Assembly: GCA_027886785.1 (NCBI GenBank)
Contig: JAPCJV010000019.1
Location: 1-12,168 of the forward strand
DNA from: Nitrososphaerota archaeon
GTDB taxonomy: Archaea; Thermoproteota; Nitrososphaeria; Nitrososphaerales; CADDZS01
DNA: 12,168 nt
Reading direction: 5' to 3'
Every line of letters starts with the position of its first letter. Position 1 is the first letter of the stretch. Below are positions 6,956-12,168 of this stretch, one piece after another. A program made the position numbers and the translations under genes. Under the pieces are notes generated by a model. The model had not been told where the DNA came from. It saw only the letters and a program-made list of their open reading frames with translations, and made no database searches.

Positions 6956-7411
6956 TTGCTTCTCGAAAGTGATATTCTATTTGCGCACATAAAAAACTCA
7001 GACTGGCTAAAGAAAACTGCGGATGAATTGCTCTCACACGTGGAGAAGGGCAGTTTTGGAACGGTATACGCGAGTCGTGAAACCCTCCACGAGATGTACT
7101 ATCTTTCTGCCAAAACAGGATGGACTTCAGGGGAAGCTCTTTCCAAAATTGGTTCGCTGACCCAAATCAAAAATTTGTCGTGGCCCCCAACCACAACGGA
7201 TGTAGATCTTTTGGCACTCTCTTTGCTTGCAACTTATGACATTTCATCTGTCTTTGATGCCTATCATGCGGCTTCCTGTTTGCTTTATGATCCGGATCAT
7301 TTGATTGTTTCAACAGATGAGGTCTACGATAAGATAAAGCATCTCACCAGAATGGATCCCAAAGCAGCGGTTGAGAAAGCGGGAAGGCATAGAACCGGTA
7401 CTCCGACTTGA
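6956..7411 (+). CDS. vapC3: PIN-domain toxin of VapBC pair 3
   Basis: A 151-residue PIN RNase. The frame is closed by a TAA immediately before the TTG at 6956, so TTG is the only start that keeps the first active-site residue (LLESDILFA, D6). The others are E46 in LHEMYYL, D101 in FDAYHAASCLLYD and D121 in STDEVYDKI. Relatives typically end soon after a 'DP' (here RMDP, 132-135). The remaining 16 residues, ending GRHRTGTPT, look like an added tail created when the 3' end was joined to foreign sequence. The last base of its TGA is the first base of the ATG of a toxin remnant (TGATG). Apart from the tail the protein looks complete. Confidence 0.85.
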   Translation: MLLESDILFAHIKNSDWLKKTADELLSHVEKGSFGTVYASRETLHEMYYLSAKTGWTSGEALSKIGSLTQIKNLSWPPTTTDVDLLALSLLATYDISSVFDAYHAASCLLYDPDHLIVSTDEVYDKIKHLTRMDPKAAVEKAGRHRTGTPT

Positions 7412-7557
7412 TGATCACAAGCGATACTCTGACTCGAATGATCGGAATGAACGCCATCTACATAGCTGCAACAGCGATCGTACACAAATCAACTGTAATC
7501 ACAAGGAACACTTCGGACTTTAAGCAAGTTCAGGGATTGTCTGTTGAAGAGTACTGA
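7411..7557 (+). pseudogene. C-terminal remnant of another VapC toxin
   Basis: A 48-codon frame starting at an ATG that overlaps the vapC3 stop by one base. It reads RMIGMNAIYIAATAIVHKS, then VITRNTSDFKQVQGLSVEEY. This matches the last third of COG1487/FitB-type VapC proteins (family pattern: IGxxDxxIAAxAxxxxxxxVTxNxxDFxxVxGLxxExx). The normally acidic residue before the IAAT helix is Asn here. The N-terminal part with the first aspartate and the glutamate is absent, as is any matching antitoxin. It is probably what remained after a deletion that fused two toxin loci. A role as a free small protein is possible but unsupported. Confidence 0.7.
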
Positions 7558-7834
7558 GACTAGCGACGGAAATAGGCCAGGATATGGTGTTGCCCTGATG
7601 GTTGTGAAAGTACCAACCACGGGCAACTCTATGCGAATTTGACCATACCAGATCTCTCATGTCCGAAGCAGTAATCTGGGGATAGGCAAAGAACAACGCG
7701 ACGAACGGCTTTCCACACAGAATTATGATGTATGATTCTATTTTCCTAGCTTGCGCTGAAATTGAGGGTCTGGTTCTCGTCTTATGCGCGTGAAGTACGA
7801 ACTGGCTTTGGTGATAACGTTCTGGACCTGAACT
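7520..7834 (-). other. Unidentified 104-codon open frame, minus strand
   Basis: A minus-strand frame between TAG (7835-7837) and TAA (7520-7522) has no stop for 104 codons. Parts look protein-like: SYIIILCGKPFVALFFAYPQ, then SDMRDLVWSNSHRVARGWYF and HNHQGNTISWPI. It lacks an early ATG, GTG or TTG; the first TTG would leave about 58 residues. Its end runs antisense through the VapC remnant, which I trust more. I do not recognise the family. It may be an eroded gene or chance. Apart from this frame the 7558-7908 stretch holds nothing I can name. Confidence 0.2.
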
Positions 7835-7908
7835 CTATCATTGCAATCTTGTCGTGATGTTTCAGGATCAACGATCAAAATCGGGAGGTTGTCTCCAACT
7901 TCGCAATA

Positions 7909-7917
7909 CTTTTTATC
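7909..7917 (+). promoter_or_regulatory. TATA box of vapBC4
   Basis: CTTTTTATC is centred about 28 bases before the ATG at 7941, the spacing expected for an archaeal TATA box and a transcript beginning at or just before the start codon. No Shine-Dalgarno sequence is seen, in line with a leaderless message. Confidence 0.55.
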
Positions 7918-7940
7918 TGCAAGTTATACATGTTTAGACA

Positions 7941-8147
7941 ATGATGAGCAAGTCGAAGCTCAGACGTTGGGGTAACTCATTCGGTGTCTTGCTACCTAAG
8001 GCCCTCGTAGAAAGGGAAGGGCTCAAGGAAGGAGAAGTAGTGGAGGTGTCTGTCCGAAAGATCGCGGATGTTCGGGCTCTTCGGGGCAAATTTCCATTCA
8101 AGGATCTTCAACGCGAAAAAGATGAAATGAGACGTGGCTGGGATTGA
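7941..8147 (+). CDS. vapB4: MazE/AbrB-type antitoxin of VapBC pair 4
   Basis: A 68-residue antitoxin. KLRRWGNSFGVLLPKALVER is the classic MazE/AbrB first hairpin (WGNSxGxxLPK), followed by LKEGEVVEVSVRKI. The tail FKDLQREKDEMRRGWD is the short toxin-binding helix. There are two adjacent ATGs (7941, 7944); either gives a normal protein, and the TATA spacing suits both. A six-base gap separates it from the toxin's TTG. It would control the pair by binding its own promoter. Confidence 0.86.
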   Translation: MMSKSKLRRWGNSFGVLLPKALVEREGLKEGEVVEVSVRKIADVRALRGKFPFKDLQREKDEMRRGWD

Positions 8148-8153
8148 CCGGTT

Positions 8154-8528
8154 TTGCCCAGGTTTTTCTATGACAGTTATGCGGTTCTGGCATATCTGAG
8201 CGATCGCCCTAAGTACAGATCTTACTTCGAAGAAAATGACGGGCTACTGACAAAGCTCAATTTGATGGAAATTTACTATCGCACCTTTGAGGTTCATGGT
8301 TCCGGCGCCGCCTCCCGCGTAATTACCGTGTTCTCGCGATATTTGATCGACTTTGACATCAGTGATATACGAGCCTCCATGAGAATCCGATTACGACTAA
8401 AGAAGAAAGGCCTGGACGTGTCTTATGCGGATGCTCTCGGGTATTATATCGCGTCCAAATCCAAGATCAAGTTTCTAACTGGTGATAGATGGTTCAAAGG
8501 ACTGAAAGGAGTCGAATTCGTTCCGTAG
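8154..8528 (+). CDS. vapC4: PIN-domain toxin of VapBC pair 4
   Basis: A 124-residue PIN RNase, near the short end for the family but with all four acidic sites: D7 (RFFYDSYAVLAYL), E39 (LNLMEIYYR), D93 (VSYADALGYYIAS) and D111 (FLTGDRWF). The TTG at 8154 is needed to include D7; no in-frame ATG or GTG precedes it after the antitoxin stop. DSYAVLAYL and GDxxFKGLKGVEFV place it in an archaeal PIN group different from pairs 1, 3 and 5. It looks functional. The RNA target is unknown. Confidence 0.87.
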   Translation: MPRFFYDSYAVLAYLSDRPKYRSYFEENDGLLTKLNLMEIYYRTFEVHGSGAASRVITVFSRYLIDFDISDIRASMRIRLRLKKKGLDVSYADALGYYIASKSKIKFLTGDRWFKGLKGVEFVP

Positions 8529-8836
8529 CGAATGCATCTCAGCGGCGGAAATCACCGGAGTGTCACGGGCTCCTTGGGCTCGATCAAAGTGACCAGCGCG
8601 CATAAACTCGTGTTCGCGGCCACCTTTTCCGGTGTAGCTGGGACCTACCGTATAACGGGGAAACAAATGCCCGTGAGTTTCCACCTGCAAGAAATAGAAA
8701 TCAGTATGACAGGCTATCAGCGATGCTTTTCATACTCGTTGATTTATTATGCCATTTCAGGCACGATCGCGCGACGGTGCATAATTTCGTACCGTTCAGC
8801 TTGAAACGAGCTCTGTTTCCTATGTATTCCTTGATA
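8529..8836. other. Intergenic stretch after vapBC4, nothing recognised
   Basis: Open frames cross this stretch on both strands (plus 8532-8804, minus 8475-8690), but neither shows a domain, a promoter or a good start, and they overlap each other. The right part is probably degraded sequence that once continued epimerase copy 2, since one minus frame stays open from 8839 down to a TAA near 8748 without recognisable motifs. Confidence 0.4.
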
Positions 8837-9075
8837 CTCTTCAGGCGTAGGTACAATCGTTGCTTCGCCATACACGGCGGATGAGTGGGTGCAAATACGA
8901 GATCCGGTATTCCATTGCTCAGCATCGCTTACAGTACATTTAGAGTCCCTACCAGATTATAGTCCAGGTCAGCCCTACGATCTTTCAGGCTAGCCCTCAT
9001 CAAAGCATGAGCCGCCATGTGAAAGACCACATTGCACTCTCTAGAAGCTACTATTTCACTTCTACAATCGGTCAT
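8837..9075 (-). pseudogene. Decayed NDP-sugar epimerase fragment, copy 2
   Basis: The minus strand reads VVFHMAAHALMRASLKDRR, DLDYNLVGTLNVL, a TAA stop, AMLSNGIPDLVFA, then after a frameshift SSAVYGEATIVPTPEE. This is the same middle segment of a UDP-glucose 4-epimerase-like protein as copy 1. Where comparable the DNA is close: about nine mismatches and one indel over some 125 bases by eye. The lesions differ. Copy 2 has a stop where copy 1 has Glu, and keeps the G that copy 1 lost at MRAS. Copy 2 preserves SSAVYGE, the family NAD/substrate strand, better. The glycine loop and YxxxK are missing here too. It ends close to the vapBC5 promoter. Confidence 0.75.
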
Positions 9076-9083
9076 TGGGCAAA

Positions 9084-9093
9084 TTCATATATG
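9084..9093 (+). promoter_or_regulatory. TATA box of vapBC5
   Basis: TTCATATATG is centred about 25 bases before the ATG at 9114, fitting a leaderless archaeal transcript. The intervening bases are AT-rich and hold no ribosome binding site. Confidence 0.5.
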
Positions 9094-9113
9094 ATTACCC
9101 ATTCTGATAATAA

Positions 9114-9356
9114 ATGGGTATGCAGGCGACTTATCATAGTAAGAAGATCTACGTCCCGGACGAGATCGCTAAAAAACTGAGTCTAAAAGACGGAGACAAG
9201 GTGGAATATTTTATTCGCGGTGAAGATATGGTCGAACTAAAGATCAACAGGAGAAAGTCGAGCAAAGAGCTCCTGCTGAAGGAAATAAAAAACGCGCGCC
9301 CCCTGGGCATTAGGTCTAAACTGCATAGGAAAGAGATTTATGAAGACATTGATTGA
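9114..9356 (+). CDS. vapB5: AbrB-family antitoxin of VapBC pair 5
   Basis: An 80-residue antitoxin. ATYHSKKIYVPDEIAKKLSL followed by KDGDKVEYFIRGEDMVELKI forms the AbrB hairpins. The first strand uses KKIYVPDEI instead of the usual GQVTIPKEL. The tail KSSKELLLKEIKNARPLGIR is a basic helix for toxin binding. The start is ATG 9114, with a second ATG two codons on. The last 17 bases overlap the toxin gene, so the pair is translationally coupled. Both genes look intact. Confidence 0.83.
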   Translation: MGMQATYHSKKIYVPDEIAKKLSLKDGDKVEYFIRGEDMVELKINRRKSSKELLLKEIKNARPLGIRSKLHRKEIYEDID

Positions 9357-9837
9357 CACCAACATCATCGCGTACGCGCATGACGTTAACTCTCCAAACC
9401 ATCAGGTTGCTGCAGCTCTCCTGGAAAAAGCGCTCGGCCAGAAGTTCGAAGCTGTGATCTCTATCCAAAACATCAGCGAACTATACAGCGTCCTGACCAA
9501 CAGCAGGAAACTCAAAAATCCTCTTTCGCCCCAGGAGGCATCTCGCATCTGCAAGCTCTACTTGTCGTCTGCGGAGATCCCAAAGATCGCTCCGAATGAA
9601 AGGGCGATTCTGCGTGCACTCGAACTTGCTTCCGAGCTGAATCGGAAGGGTGGTGATTTTTTCGACTGCGTTCTCGCTGCAACCATGGAGTCTGAAGATG
9701 TGAAAAAGATCCTGACCAAGAACGTCTCGGATTTCAAGGAGTTCAAATTCGTAAGTGCAGCATCTCCCATAACGGAGCATGAAAGTAGGGATTCCATCGC
9801 CAAGGGGCGGGACACGCACAAGGAAGCGTATCGTTGA
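9340..9837 (+). CDS. vapC5: PIN-domain toxin of VapBC pair 5
   Basis: A 165-residue PIN RNase with the usual sites: D6 (TLIDTNIIAYAHD), E47 (IQNISELYSVL), D106 or D109 (GGDFFDCVLAATM) and D131 (LTKNVSDFKEF). ISELYSVLT and LTKNxxDF are typical of the COG1848/COG5573-like group. ATG 9340 overlaps the antitoxin end, and AGGAAAG lies seven bases upstream inside vapB5. The domain should finish near residue 140. The last 25 residues (SPITEHESRDSIAKGRDTHK and on) are hydrophilic and may be an added tail from run-on into flanking DNA. The catalytic part is complete. Confidence 0.88.
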   Translation: MKTLIDTNIIAYAHDVNSPNHQVAAALLEKALGQKFEAVISIQNISELYSVLTNSRKLKNPLSPQEASRICKLYLSSAEIPKIAPNERAILRALELASELNRKGGDFFDCVLAATMESEDVKKILTKNVSDFKEFKFVSAASPITEHESRDSIAKGRDTHKEAYR

Positions 9838-10305
9838 CCAAAAAGAATACCCGCCGAGTCAAGATCACTTTAAGGTAAAGATACCGGCTCTCCAAGCGCG
9901 CGCTATGGGAGCAAAAAGTCGAGCGCCTAGGGATAATCGGCCACGGCGTTAGAAGCAAAAAAGTACAAGTTTCCGGAAAACCCCTCAGTGAGGAGTGTCG
10001 CTGAAGGGAGAGGTGTCTCCAATCTGACGACAATTACGCCTGCCTCTGACAGCACGCGCCTGCAAATTGCATTCGTCTAGGCGTGCGTACGCCCTATGCT
10101 ATCACCCTGTCGCCTTGCGGTCTTATGCCCAGATTTATGTGGAGGCAGCTGGCAGACGCGCACCCCCGCAATCAGGGCTGCCCCGAGGGCCGATCATTGG
10201 AAAGGGAGTGCACTCGCGATGAGTCAATGTTTAAGGGACTTTTTGGAGCGCCTAATTTGTCTGTGACTCATTCTGTCAAAACCGGCTCCTTCCGCACCCC
10301 ACTCC
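9838..10305. other. Long intergenic region before the transporter
   Basis: No gene is assigned in these 468 bases. A plus frame at about 9879-10004 (WEQKVERLGIIGHGVRSKKV and on, to TGA) is open for 41 codons without a start and looks mildly protein-like. The minus strand over about 9950-10075 has an open stretch too (RRVLSEAGVIVVRLETPLP). They overlap and I cannot name either. GGCGT (10080-10084) and ACGCC (10089-10093) form a small hairpin without a T-run. The composition shifts to higher GC through this stretch. Confidence 0.35.
10219..10266 (+). other. Possible 15-codon leader frame ahead of the transporter
   Basis: An ATG at 10219 opens a 15-codon frame (MSQCLRDFLERLICL, then TGA at 10264-10266) in the same phase as the transporter. 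AAGGGAG lies about nine bases upstream. It could be a leader peptide, or the original N terminus of the transporter cut by a nonsense change, or chance. Weak. Confidence 0.2.
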
Positions 10306-12168
10306 TTGATACTCCCTCTCCTCGTCCTCGCGCAGTTCATTATCGTCCTCGATTTTTCCATAGTGCAAATCGCCCTCCCCACCATGCGCACGGAGCTGGG
10401 GATTTCCCTCACCGACAGCCAATGGATCGTGAGCGCCTACGGTCTGACCTTCGCGGGCTTTCTCCTCCTGAGCGGTCGCGCCTCCGACCTCTACGGCCGG
10501 CGGAAGCTCTTCGCCCTTGGACTTGTTCTATTTGCCCTCACTTCGCTCGTGGGAGGCTTCGCCCCCTCTGAGTCCGTGCTCATTGGCGCCCGGGCCCTTC
10601 AAGGGATAGGGGCAGCAATTGCCTCCGCCACCGGGCTTTCACTCCTTGTAGTTACGTTTCCGGAGGGGCCCACTAGGAATCGCGCACTCAGTATTTTCGT
10701 GGCCGTCTCCTCCGCCGCCTTCGCCGCAGGCGTGATCCTCGGGGGTGTGCTCACCGCAACCCTAGGCTGGAGATACATCTTCTTTGTGAACGTCCCCATA
10801 GGGCTCGTTGCTTCCCTTCTCGCCGTGCGCTTTCTTACAGAGAGTCGTGGAAATTTACCCCACAAACACCTCGACCTTCCTGGAGCTCTGTCTGTCACGG
10901 GAGGGTTGTCGATCCTTGTGTACGCTCTGACCAAAGCGGCATCCGACGGGCTGCTCTCCCTGCAAACTCTGGTTCCCCTCGCTCTCGCAGTCGTGGTCCT
11001 CTCCAGTTTTCTTGTGATTGAACACAAGTCCAAAGAACCGCTCCTGCCGCTTTCGTTCCTGCGACGCGGCGGAATCTTTAGCGCAAACGTGCTCGCCATC
11101 CTCACTACCGCCGCCTTTAGCACGATGGTCTTTCTACTTACGATCTACCTCCAACAAATTCAAGGATACTCCGCCCTCTCCGCTGGGTTAGCCTTCTTGC
11201 CTACGACGCTCTTCGTATCCGTCGGAGGATACCTCTCAGCGAAACTTGTAACGCGCCTAGGTCCCAAGCCCGTCCTACTCGTCGGCATGGCTTTACAAGC
11301 CCTGGGCTTTTTGCTCCTCGTGCAGCTCGCCCTCGGGACTCCATTTCTCACAGAAGTATTACCCCAGATGCTCATCATCTCTCTTGGGAGTGCCGTGACC
11401 TTCACCGCCTTCAACATAGCCGCTTTGAGTGGGGCGAAGAAGGGCGAGGAGGGTCTCGCGGCTGGACTCATCAATACCTCGCGCCAGGTCGGAGGACCTA
11501 TTGGACTCGCCATCGCAGTGACCATCGTCAGCATAGTAGTAGCTAGCCTCGGCACGTCAGTGACGCTTGCCCAGGCGACGGTAACCGGGTTTCGATACGC
11601 CTTTGCGGGAAGCGCAGTGCTCTGTGTTATAGGGATCGGCTTTGCTTCGGTCATCCGCACTCCGAAAATGGTCGTTACCTCCAGGAAGGTAGTCCATGAA
11701 ATCTCAGCTCCCTCTTCACCCTCCTTTGTGCAGCCCAGTAGGTTGCTTTCGATGAGCAAGATATTGGTAGCGGTCGATGGTTCGGAGAACGGAGAGCGAG
11801 CAGCGAAAACGGCGATCGGCTTTGCCAAAGATTATGCCGCGCAGCTCGATATCTTGCGCGTCATCCAGATACCCTCCGCTCTCTCACCTTTAACCCCAAG
11901 GACTAGCGGAGCAGAATCAGTGATGCTCAGTGAGCGCTATGCCAACGCCGAGAAGGAGGGAGAGGCGTACGTGAACTCGGTCGTCGCCGAGGCAAAAAAT
12001 GCGGGCGTTTCAGTTGTCTTAGGGACAGTAGTCCGGGCCAGCGGACCGCCAGCCAACACAATAACAGAGATAGCGAAGAAACAGGGCGCGGATGTGATAG
12101 TGGTCGGCACGAGAGGTTTGGGAGCGCCAGGACGGCTCCTACAGGGAAGCGTGTCGGCCGGGGTCGTA
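10306..12168 (+). CDS. DHA2-type MFS drug transporter fused to a universal stress protein domain (3' end outside window)
   Basis: The frame runs 621 codons without a stop to the window edge. Residues 1-450 are a major facilitator of the EmrB/QacA 14-helix class: first helix with FIIVLDFSIVQIALPTM, motif A GRASDLYGRRK (57-67), then GVILGGVLTATLGWRYIFF and NVPIG near 142-165, and FRYAFAGSAVL near the last helix. A Ser/Pro-rich linker of about 30 residues leads to a UspA domain at 483 (MSKILVAVDGSENG). It has the ATP-binding G-2x-G-9x-G-S motif at 601-615 (G601, G604, G614, S615). The substrate is unknown; export of toxic compounds by proton exchange is usual. The stress domain may sense nucleotide in the cytoplasm. 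TTG 10306 is my start; CTG 10273 would give a more normal N terminus, and ATG 10384 would cut helix 1. GC is higher than in its neighbours. Confidence 0.88.
   Translation, partial: MILPLLVLAQFIIVLDFSIVQIALPTMRTELGISLTDSQWIVSAYGLTFAGFLLLSGRASDLYGRRKLFALGLVLFALTSLVGGFAPSESVLIGARALQGIGAAIASATGLSLLVVTFPEGPTRNRALSIFVAVSSAAFAAGVILGGVLTATLGWRYIFFVNVPIGLVASLLAVRFLTESRGNLPHKHLDLPGALSVTGGLSILVYALTKAASDGLLSLQTLVPLALAVVVLSSFLVIEHKSKEPLLPLSFLRRGGIFSANVLAILTTAAFSTMVFLLTIYLQQIQGYSALSAGLAFLPTTLFVSVGGYLSAKLVTRLGPKPVLLVGMALQALGFLLLVQLALGTPFLTEVLPQMLIISLGSAVTFTAFNIAALSGAKKGEEGLAAGLINTSRQVGGPIGLAIAVTIVSIVVASLGTSVTLAQATVTGFRYAFAGSAVLCVIGIGFASVIRTPKMVVTSRKVVHEISAPSSPSFVQPSRLLSMSKILVAVDGSENGERAAKTAIGFAKDYAAQLDILRVIQIPSALSPLTPRTSGAESVMLSERYANAEKEGEAYVNSVVAEAKNAGVSVVLGTVVRASGPPANTITEIAKKQGADVIVVGTRGLGAPGRLLQGSVSAGVV

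Noticed and set aside
8532..8804. 90-codon plus-strand open frame after vapC4
   Set aside because: No recognisable domain, no promoter or ribosome site, and its right part overlaps a frame continuing from the epimerase relic. Coding status is not supported.
9982..10019. Short inverted repeats after vapC5 (CCTCA/TGAGG and GGAGA/TCTCC)
   Set aside because: Five-base stems, one with a one-base loop, and no T-run follows, so a terminator call is not justified.
10083..10571. 162-codon plus-strand open frame overlapping the transporter start
   Set aside because: It is the wrong phase of the GC-rich transporter gene; the peptide is Pro/Arg/His-rich without motifs, as expected for a shadow frame.
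10599..11828. Two long minus-strand open frames (10599-11123 and 11160-11828)
   Set aside because: They are antisense shadows of the MFS domain, whose plus frame shows all the family motifs.
1..12168. tRNA or rRNA genes as island attachment sites
   Set aside because: A by-eye scan for T-loop (GGTTCRANYCC) and acceptor-stem patterns found none; a tRNA search program would be decisive.

Overview
The window looks archaeal. Several antitoxin genes have TATA-like elements about 25 to 30 bases before the start codon with little or no leader. TTG starts are common (proA, three vapC genes, probably the transporter). VapBC pairs are unusually dense, and the IS605 remnant has an archaeal look. I cannot name the phylum from the sequence. 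Base composition is moderate over most of the window and clearly more GC-rich to the right of about 10.2 kb.

Layout. Left edge: about 300 bases with no convincing gene, then vapBC1 (304-1035, +). Converging on it is a C-terminal scrap of an IS605-type TnpB with an omega-RNA-like hairpin (1043-1255, -), lying directly against the 3' end of proA. Next is an intact proline operon read leftward, proB (glutamate 5-kinase with PUA domain) then proA (glutamate-5-semialdehyde dehydrogenase), overlapping by 7 bases. From 4.07 to 9.84 kb is an accessory strip: vapBC2 (toxin split by a frameshift), an unidentified minus-strand remnant, decayed NDP-sugar epimerase copy 1, a membrane-anchored exported protein, vapBC3, a solo C-terminal toxin remnant, vapBC4, decayed epimerase copy 2, and vapBC5. 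The right end carries a 14-helix type (DHA2/EmrB-QacA) drug transporter whose reading frame continues without a stop into a universal stress protein domain and off the window edge.

How the genes relate. proB and proA catalyse the first two steps of proline synthesis from glutamate; proC is not in the window. The five AbrB/MazE-type antitoxin plus PIN-domain RNase pairs come from visibly different subfamilies, so the strip looks like accumulated independent acquisitions rather than tandem copies of one module. The partial toxins, two related epimerase fragments and TnpB scrap point to repeated insertion, duplication and deletion. The transporter-stress fusion is compositionally distinct and may have a separate origin.

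The strongest candidates for something unusual are the MFS-USP fusion, the toxin-antitoxin cluster with its two same-orientation epimerase relics, and the frameshifted vapC2. I saw no CRISPR array, tRNA or rRNA.
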